From: an uncultured Aquimarina sp.
GTDB lineage: Bacteria > Bacteroidota > Bacteroidia > Flavobacteriales > Flavobacteriaceae
Direction: 5' to 3'
Assembly (NCBI GenBank): GCA_947498595.1
Contig: CANMKX010000016.1
Span: 1 to 64,000, forward strand
DNA length: 64,000 bases
Shown: positions 17,533 through 23,516 of the stretch, one piece after another
Position numbering within the stretch: the first letter of the stretch is position 1
Layout of the letters: the number at the start of each line of letters is the position of its first letter
The notes under the pieces: model-generated
What the model was told of the DNA's origin: nothing
What the model saw: only the letters and a program-made list of their open reading frames with translations
Databases searched by the model: none
Translations under genes and position numbers: made by a program

Positions 17533-17995
17533 CATCATCTTTTTTTTCAGAGAAGAGGACTATTTATCTCAATGGTTTTATAGCCCTTTTAAAATCGATA
17601 ATATCCAATTTCTATGTTGTGAACAATGGATGATGTACTCTAAAGCTATACTTTTTAATGATCACCAATCTGCTACATTGATTCTAAAGGAAAAATCCCC
17701 TGGAATGCATAAAGAAATTGGTCGTTCTGTAAAAGGATTTAAAAAAGATATTTGGAATAAGAATAAACAACATATAGTCTATCAAGGTAATCTTGCTAAA
17801 TTTAGTCAAAATAGCGAATTAAAAAATATGTTATTAAGCACAAAAAAAATGATACTAGCCGAAGCTAATCCAAATGATACCATTTGGGGAATTGGTCTTT
17901 CTGAATCTGTTGCCAAAAATAAATACCCAAATCAATGGAGAGGAAAAAATTTACTAGGAAAAATACTGATGAAAGTAAGAGAAAAACTAGCCTGA
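17519..17995 (+). CDS. NADAR-family (YbiA-like) protein
   Basis: A 158-residue protein matching the NADAR (DUF1768, YbiA) family over its full length: FLCCEQWMMYSKAILFND at about 31-48, a GRSVKGF core, KNMLLSTKKMILAEANPNDT, and the signature WGIGL followed by WRGKNLLGKILMKVR. Family members act on ADP-ribose derivatives, and some reverse guanine ADP-ribosylation as antitoxins in toxin-antitoxin systems. Placement behind an ADP-ribosyltransferase-like tail suggests immunity by removing the modification. The fold call is strong; the immunity role is inferred. Confidence 0.88.
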   Translation: MEKSDIIFFFREEDYLSQWFYSPFKIDNIQFLCCEQWMMYSKAILFNDHQSATLILKEKSPGMHKEIGRSVKGFKKDIWNKNKQHIVYQGNLAKFSQNSELKNMLLSTKKMILAEANPNDTIWGIGLSESVAKNKYPNQWRGKNLLGKILMKVREKLA

Positions 17996-18013
17996 TTTAG
18001 AATCACAACAGCC

Positions 18014-18343
18014 CTCTTTCTGATCACTTAGGAGCTCTTCAAGAAGTATATGATCAAGAAGGTAAAAAACTAAGGCAATGTCAATTGGATATTTATGAGG
18101 GCAGAGCGTTAAGAAAATATACAGTGTATATTTTTAGTGAATGAGCCAGATGGCGCGAGGAAAAAGGAGATCAAACGTTCATACCTTTTCGTTACCAAGG
18201 ACAATATGAAGATGTAGAAACTGGACTGTATTACAATCGTTTTAGGTATTATGCTCCTGACGAAGGGATTTATATATCGCAAGATCCGATTGGGCTTGCT
18301 GGTGGGATGCCTAATATGTATGCTTATGTAGAGGATAATAATA
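18014..18343 (+). repeat. Rhs core 3' segment, longest orphan copy
   Basis: Begins with LSDHLGALQEVYDQEGKK, as in the master gene near 12305, carries the stem-loop at 18114-18134 and an in-frame TGA at about 18142, and continues as a near-exact copy of 12407-12584 from 18166. It is the most complete orphan copy and gives about 178 bases of near-identical homology to the full-length Rhs gene. Confidence 0.88.
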
Positions 18344-18768
18344 CACAAGTTGACATATTTGGTCTAGCTCTTTTTAATTTACCTACTGGAAATAATGTGA
18401 TTATTTCTTTCAGCGAATCACCTCGTCATTTTAAACTTAATTTTCCTGATGGTTCAGTAATCGATTTAGGTAAAAATGCAGATAACTCTGTATACCTTGT
18501 TGAGAGACCAGGTAAATTTAAGAAAATAAAAGCAGATCAAGTCAGTAATGAAATTCCTGTAAATTCTAAAAAACTAAAGAACTTCAAGAAAAGTATGGCT
18601 GAAAATATCATTCAAGAATATAATGGAAAAACTCCAAAATATAAAGAAGGAGTAAGAGATTGTTTTTCATTCGCTATTGATATAATTAATCGTAAGTTAG
18701 ACGGTAACTTAAAACTAAACGATATTGATAATGATGCTAATTTTAAAAAAATTAAAGCATGCAATTAA
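18307..18768 (+). CDS. Orphan Rhs tail with intact DCF-type toxin
   Basis: The ATG at 18307 lies inside the Rhs core copy; the same frame is open upstream to the TGA near 18142. After MPNMYAYVEDNN the usual WIDPFG is changed to QVDIFG, then comes a toxin of about 130 residues with PRHFKLNF, VIDLG, VRDCFSFAIDII and a terminal KACN. These match the FHY, DL, Asp-Cys-Phe and terminal Cys of the full Rhs tail. Permuted NlpC/P60-like fold is inferred. Its stop overlaps the next leucine-rich-repeat gene by 10 bases. Confidence 0.75.
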   Translation: MPNMYAYVEDNNTQVDIFGLALFNLPTGNNVIISFSESPRHFKLNFPDGSVIDLGKNADNSVYLVERPGKFKKIKADQVSNEIPVNSKKLKNFKKSMAENIIQEYNGKTPKYKEGVRDCFSFAIDIINRKLDGNLKLNDIDNDANFKKIKACN

Positions 18769-20009
18769 GAAATAAGATAAATAGATTTGCTAAAAAACAT
18801 GACGTAGAATTAACAATTTCTACTGAAAACTACTCAGGATATAATAATTTTTATTTATATGATGGAAAAGTAGAATCGATAAATTTATCTGATTTAGATT
18901 TAATTAATCTACAAGATTTATTACCATTTGCAGCAACACTAAAAACTTTAAGTCTTGAAGATTGTTCAATTAAAAACCTTAATAATATTGAGGATTTTCA
19001 GCATCTTGAATCTTTGAAAATTTCAGGAGGAATATTATCTTCTGAAATAGAAAAAATACAATTTCTTCAGAAACTTAAAAGCCTTGAGCTAATCAATTTA
19101 GAATTAAAAAACCTAGAGTTTTTGAACTCTTTAATCCTATTAGAGTTTTTAGATATTAGTTATAACAACTTTACTGAGATTAGAGGTTTAAGTAATTTAA
19201 AAAAACTTAAAAAGATTAAAATCAATAGTGATAAAATTAAAACTATTGGTGACATTAACACTATAAACTCTTTAGAAGTTATAGATTTATCTTATTCTAA
19301 ATTTGATGATTACAAAACTATAGAAAGATTTCAGAATCTTAAAGAAATAAACTTTCGTTTCAGTAGTATTACAAAAGTTTCTAATTTAAAGTTATTACCT
19401 AATCTTAAAAAATTAGACCTCTCATTCACTAGAATTGATGATATGGTTAATTTAGGTGAAATTCCATCATTAATTTTTTTTGAATATATCTGTCCTTTTA
19501 AAACAAAAATTAATGATTTGAAAAGGTTAGAAGGATTAGAATATTTAAATTTATCAGGAGATTATATATATTGGGATCTATTAAAACCTACATATATTGA
19601 AAGTATAGCTGGAATTAGTGAATTAGTGAATTTAAAAAGATTATATCTATCACAACAAAACTTAGATAAAATTGAAGATTTATATCAATTAAAAAGCTTG
19701 GAAAAATTATCATTATCTTGGAATAAATTCTCTAAAATTGATAATGATTGTTTTGAGAATTTGAAAGGGTTAAATCTTTCTTATAATAATTTAAATTCCA
19801 TATCAGGAAATATGGAAAATATGAGAGAATTAATATTAACTAGCAATAATATTAGGAATATCGAAAGTCAATTTTTATCTAATATTAAAAATGAATGTAT
19901 TTTAGATATTAGAGGAAACCCAATCAAATCACTTTCATTTATACCTAAAAATATAAAATTAAAAAAATCAGATTGGAAGAAGGGTGAACTTATATTCCTT
20001 TCTCGATAA
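18759..20009 (+). CDS. Leucine-rich-repeat protein, presumed immunity of orphan cassette
   Basis: A 416-residue cytoplasmic leucine-rich-repeat protein, the longest and most divergent of the three in this locus. The N-terminal cap (MQLRNKINRFAKKHDVELT) aligns with the others, then about fourteen repeats of 20-25 residues follow with a long one near residue 250, and the C-terminal cap contains IKNECILDIRGNP and IPKNI. It overlaps the toxin-tail stop, the same coupling as in the other two pairs. Repeat divergence matched to toxin divergence suggests specific pairs. Confidence 0.83.
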   Translation: MQLRNKINRFAKKHDVELTISTENYSGYNNFYLYDGKVESINLSDLDLINLQDLLPFAATLKTLSLEDCSIKNLNNIEDFQHLESLKISGGILSSEIEKIQFLQKLKSLELINLELKNLEFLNSLILLEFLDISYNNFTEIRGLSNLKKLKKIKINSDKIKTIGDINTINSLEVIDLSYSKFDDYKTIERFQNLKEINFRFSSITKVSNLKLLPNLKKLDLSFTRIDDMVNLGEIPSLIFFEYICPFKTKINDLKRLEGLEYLNLSGDYIYWDLLKPTYIESIAGISELVNLKRLYLSQQNLDKIEDLYQLKSLEKLSLSWNKFSKIDNDCFENLKGLNLSYNNLNSISGNMENMRELILTSNNIRNIESQFLSNIKNECILDIRGNPIKSLSFIPKNIKLKKSDWKKGELIFLSR

Positions 20010-20042
20010 TGAACCAAAAATCTCTACTTTTACTCAAATTCC

Positions 20043-20221
20043 TTTCAAGTGTTTATTAAAAAATAATGATATAATAAATCTACATTTGAAAAATGTTATA
20101 TTCTTTTTTGCTTTAAGAAGAAAAACTAGGGCAATGTCAATTGGATATTTATGAGGGCAGAGCGTTAAGAAAATATACAGTGTATATTTTTAGTGAATGA
20201 ACCAGATGGTACGAAGAAAAA
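20043..20221 (+). repeat. Cassette leader repeat, copy 2
   Basis: Matches 14120-14320 over nearly its whole length, including the stem at 20170-20190 and the in-frame TGA at about 20198. It follows the third leucine-rich-repeat gene and precedes a deleted toxin tail. A GTG-started frame at 20193 runs through it but is not a real gene start. Confidence 0.8.
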
Positions 20222-20314
20222 AGAGATCAAACATTCATACCTTTTCGTTACCAAGGACAATATGAAACAAAAAAATGGGCAAAATCACAGGGGTACCCTG
20301 TTACTTGTTCTTAA
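20222..20314 (+). pseudogene. Rhs core fragment joined to a toxin C-terminal stub
   Basis: In the Rhs frame the sequence reads RYQGQYE, then directly KKWAKSQGYPVTCS and TAA at 20312-20314. The core is cut 45 bases in and fused in frame to the last 14-15 residues of an unknown toxin. The body of the toxin has been deleted, leaving the downstream immunity-like gene without a functional partner. Confidence 0.65.
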
Positions 20315-20321
20315 AATAATT

Positions 20322-21296
20322 ATGAAAAAAAACATTAAAGTATTAGCTCTTAGAGGTGGAAATGAAATTCTCAAAAAATTGAAGCTTGGTATTGAGAATA
20401 AAGTTCTAGATATTTCATTAGATCAAGAAATAGAATCACAATATAATATAAGATTTATTATTGAAAATGTTTCTCAAAATATATCCTATCCAGATAAAAT
20501 ATTTGGAAATAAGATTACTGAAAAAAAACTTGGTAGTTTTTCTATAAATGAGAAATCTAATGTTTTTATTAAAGATGATAATCAGTATTTAGATACTATA
20601 TTAGATTTAAATTTTATCAAAGATAAATATGATGTAGGAATCAAAGTCTATTTAGACTCTCCTGTTAACGAATATACAGTTCTTAAAGCACTACCTATAC
20701 CTACTAATTTAATTACTATTTATATTTATTTTTGCCCTCAAAATATAAGTTTTGAATCTAAAAGTTCTCTTTTGATAGAAAAACATTTTGATGGTTATAG
20801 TCATTTGGGCTTCTTTTTAACTGATCTTTCAAAAATGAAAGATATTATTTATAACAATTATGGTAATAAAGAACTTGATTTAATACATGAATTTTCTACT
20901 ACAGAAATTATTGAAGAGTTATTTGATAGCGAAATAATTATGATTGCTTGGGGAATAAACCCATATACTTATCCAATATATAGTTGTGATAATCCAAAGA
21001 ATATTGAACATATATTAGGTAATGAATATAGAGAAGAAGGAGTTTTTAATATTAATGAAGATATTAGAGAATTAAGTCTTGTACCAGGTAATGAATTAAA
21101 AAATTGGCCGTATTTTTTAGACAAAGATTGGCCAAAAATTAAATTATTTGGGAAGGGTAAAAAAACATATTTAAAGCCTTATTATATAGAAGACAAAGAA
21201 TTAGACACTGTTTTTACATCTTTTTTAATCTATAGAGAAGAAGGATCATTAGATCAGGTTAAACCTCTTATTAATGTAGATCTTTTATATTCTTAG
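20322..21296 (+). CDS. Orphan immunity-like protein
   Basis: A 324-residue soluble protein of no family I recognise. It begins MKKNIKVLALRGG at the ATG at 20322, only 8 bases after the toxin stub; a GTG at 20193 in the same frame lies in repeat DNA and was rejected. It has mixed alpha/beta character and no signal peptide. Its position after a deleted toxin tail suggests an immunity gene kept after toxin loss. Low GC fits the rest of the cassette array. Confidence 0.65.
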   Translation: MKKNIKVLALRGGNEILKKLKLGIENKVLDISLDQEIESQYNIRFIIENVSQNISYPDKIFGNKITEKKLGSFSINEKSNVFIKDDNQYLDTILDLNFIKDKYDVGIKVYLDSPVNEYTVLKALPIPTNLITIYIYFCPQNISFESKSSLLIEKHFDGYSHLGFFLTDLSKMKDIIYNNYGNKELDLIHEFSTTEIIEELFDSEIIMIAWGINPYTYPIYSCDNPKNIEHILGNEYREEGVFNINEDIRELSLVPGNELKNWPYFLDKDWPKIKLFGKGKKTYLKPYYIEDKELDTVFTSFLIYREEGSLDQVKPLINVDLLYS

Positions 21297-21383
21297 CATT
21301 ATTTTTTTCTCCATAAATAACAATAGTAACAAAATGTGATATTGTCACTCTTAAAAGGAAGACCTAAATTGGATTTTAATAAA

Positions 21384-21471
21384 ATCCGATTTGGCTTGCT
21401 GGTGGAACGCCTAAGATGTACAGCCATGTATATGATTTAAATACTTGGATTGATCCGTTTGGGTTATTTGA
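21384..21471 (+). repeat. Degenerate Rhs core end
   Basis: Encodes a decayed form of the Rhs core end: LAGGTPKMYSHVYDLN then TWIDPFGLF. It differs from the master copy at several positions and is out of frame with the nuclease-like tail that follows, so the fusion is broken here. Confidence 0.75.
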
Positions 21472-21795
21472 TTGGAAAGGTCATTTAGAAAAAATATCAG
21501 CCCCCCTCCTGGAATGCAAAGACCTTATGTTCATCACATTGCATTCCAAAGAGGTCATGCAAATCAACAAGCAATTTTAAAAGAAAGTAAAGCTATCTTG
21601 GAAAAATATAATATAGATTGGCTCAAAGGAAGAGAGAATTTAACATGGACTCCTAATAAAAATCATAATAAAAAAGCTGCGCAAAAAGTACTTGATGCAT
21701 TAAGAATAGCTGATAAAAAAGGGACAAGGGAAGCAGTTGTTGAGGCATTGTCTGATATGGGAAATAAATTTGCGAATGATACTATTTGTAAGTAA
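21472..21795 (+). CDS. Orphan Rhs toxin tail, AHH/HNH-like nuclease
   Basis: A 107-residue frame opening at a TTG. The motif YVHHIAFQRGHANQQAI at about 19-35, then ILEKYNIDWLKGRENLTWTP and NKNHNKKAAQKVLDAL, follows the His-His, Asn-Leu and His layout of AHH-type HNH nucleases common in Rhs and CDI toxins. The DPFG end of the Rhs core lies just upstream in a different frame, so the toxin domain itself is whole but its link to the core is frameshifted. Without a shell or proper start it is probably not made as an active effector. Confidence 0.65.
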   Translation: MERSFRKNISPPPGMQRPYVHHIAFQRGHANQQAILKESKAILEKYNIDWLKGRENLTWTPNKNHNKKAAQKVLDALRIADKKGTREAVVEALSDMGNKFANDTICK

Positions 21796-21809
21796 TTATA
21801 ATTTTAAAA

Positions 21810-22325
21810 ATGAAAAATTTCAATCACATAACGTTTCAAAATAATCTATTAACTGCATTAACTGATATTATTAATAATTTTAAAGATGAAGATATTTGCG
21901 GCTTTAGTATTTCTACAGATGAAGATGTTAGAAGTATTACAGCTTCTTTCAATACTAAAAAGCATTTACTAAAATGTTGGAAAGAAGATGTAAATGAAGA
22001 TAAAGAATATTACAAATGGTATCCTCCAGAATGGAAATTAGAAGGCATTAATAACGATAGTTTAGATCAATTAAGTTTAGAATTATTCAATTTAAAACAT
22101 TCTAAAAAAGATTTTGAATTAAACAAAAAAGCAATTTGTGAATTATTAGTTGATACTTTAAAAAAATTGAGAATTAAAGGATTATTCAATTCTTATTCTG
22201 ATAATTTTGTTTTAGTTTTTAATATAACCGATAGTGATAACTTAGAAGATGATTTGAGATGGTTAAAAGAATTAAATGATAAAAAGTCATATTCAGAATA
22301 TGAAAATTGGACTAAAAAATGGTAA
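21810..22325 (+). CDS. DUF4303-like presumed immunity protein
   Basis: A 171-residue acidic soluble protein. The N-terminal pattern (an amphipathic helix, then EDICGFSISTDEDVRSI and a NTKKHLLKCW stretch, followed by YYKWYPPEWKLEG) is like DUF4303 proteins, a family repeatedly found next to polymorphic toxins. It begins 14 bases after the nuclease-like tail, so it is the likely immunity partner. Direct evidence of inhibition cannot be seen in sequence. Confidence 0.65.
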   Translation: MKNFNHITFQNNLLTALTDIINNFKDEDICGFSISTDEDVRSITASFNTKKHLLKCWKEDVNEDKEYYKWYPPEWKLEGINNDSLDQLSLELFNLKHSKKDFELNKKAICELLVDTLKKLRIKGLFNSYSDNFVLVFNITDSDNLEDDLRWLKELNDKKSYSEYENWTKKW

Positions 22326-22746
22326 CAACATAAAAGAATATCACTACTCACATCCAAATCCTTTCAAATGCTGATTAAAAAATAATGATACAATAAATCT
22401 ACTTCTGAAAATGTTGTGGATTTATTGTTTAGAAATTATTTGATAGATATTCCTTCTTGTTTTTGTTCATGTATAAAATATAATTCAGTATCCGTTTTTG
22501 AACTTATAGTAACATCATTAAATTTTGTTCTCCTAAACATATACATGCCTGATGATTTCATCGATTACGTATACACATACGGTTACAATTACACTATCGC
22601 TTTTTATTTTTATCTATCTAAATATAAAATCATCAGGAAAGAATCTATCAATATACAGTTTTACTCCATCTAAGGTTTTATTAACAAAACAACTTCAAAA
22701 CCTACTAACAAACAATGTAATTATTTGTAAATCATATCGTATTCTG
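22326..22746. other. Junction between cassette array and T6SS operon
   Basis: A 421-base gene-poor stretch. The part at 22360-22416 matches the first half of the cassette leader repeat (CCTTTCAA, then AAAAAATAATGATA and ATAAATCTAC). It seems to mark the end of the array with no further toxin. An 85-residue frame at 22416-22673 is hydrophobic, low in information and not convincing. Confidence 0.6.
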
Positions 22747-23514
22747 TTATCCTTTTTTTCTAAAAAACAAAACTGTAATAATTCCCAAAAATAAAATATT
22801 ACAAACCATTATTCGATTAAGAATAGTGTTGGTATGCGTGATGGTATTGTTAATATTTTTATCAATCTTTTGCTGTAATAAGTTGAGTCTTGTTTGATGA
22901 CTTTTTTGCAAGCTATCTATTGTTGTATACAAATATTTAATTTCGTCGCTTACAGCCTTATTATTGTTGTTTTGCATCAAAAATGAATACGATATTCCTT
23001 TAAATTTTTCATCTGCTCTCACTCCTTCTCCATTAGACATATACATTTTTTTAATTTCTGGTTGACGCTCTTGGATTGTTATTTCTGGTTCCAGTTTTGT
23101 TGACAATTGATAATCACGTCTCAATTGCATAAATAAATAAGTCATGATCAATAGGATTATTCCACCTATTAAAAAAACACCTTTACTTTTCCATCCTTTT
23201 AGTTCAAACTTTTTGGGTTCTTGTTCTATATAAAAAGTAGCACTTTCTTCATCTATATCTAAATCTTTGGGATATTTAGCTTTTTGTTCTAAAAACTCAT
23301 GTCGATCTAAACTGTATTTATCCAAATACGATTTTACTTTCTTTTCTCGTACTAACCAGTTTAATACTTCGCGTACATATCGTTCTGTTATCTCTGGATT
23401 ATCAATTTTCCATAAAATATCTGCTGGTGATAATTCTATTGGTTTTTCTCTATCTTCAAAATACATGATTTTTAAAATCACTTCATGTATTGGTAAATCT
23501 GTTGATACACTCAT
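22747..23514 (-). CDS. T6SSiii-linked membrane protein with winged-helix-like N-terminus
   Basis: A 255-residue protein and the last gene of the T6SS structural operon, starting 2 bases after the tssR stop. Residues 1-70 look like a small helical, winged-helix-like domain (IHEVILKIMYF, then ERYVREVLNWLVREKKVKSY). A membrane segment lies at about 130-150 (GVFLIGGIILLIMTYLFMQL), a coiled-coil-like region follows at about 190-225, and a second membrane segment is at the C-terminus. I cannot name the family. Place in the operon suggests a structural or assembly role in the system. Confidence 0.7.
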   Translation of the reverse strand: MSVSTDLPIHEVILKIMYFEDREKPIELSPADILWKIDNPEITERYVREVLNWLVREKKVKSYLDKYSLDRHEFLEQKAKYPKDLDIDEESATFYIEQEPKKFELKGWKSKGVFLIGGIILLIMTYLFMQLRRDYQLSTKLEPEITIQERQPEIKKMYMSNGEGVRADEKFKGISYSFLMQNNNNKAVSDEIKYLYTTIDSLQKSHQTRLNLLQQKIDKNINNTITHTNTILNRIMVCNILFLGIITVLFFRKKG

Positions 23515-23516
23515 GG

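Noticed and set aside
12985-20009. The three LRR proteins as internalin-like surface proteins
   Set aside because: None has a signal peptide, lipobox or anchor; all overlap toxin-tail stops, which fits cytoplasmic immunity proteins.
14120-20221. Cassette leaders as insertion sequences or integron attachment sites
   Set aside because: No transposase or integrase gene lies in the array, no terminal inverted repeats were found, and the shared Rhs core DNA is enough for homologous recombination.
20193-20321. GTG start extending the 324-residue gene by 43 codons
   Set aside because: This part is the cassette leader and Rhs core repeat read in the wrong frame; the same bases in the Rhs frame encode RYQGQYE and a toxin stub.
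22416-22673. 85-residue frame after the cassette array
   Set aside because: It begins in the cassette-end repeat, has no recognisable domain, and has the composition of random AT-rich DNA.
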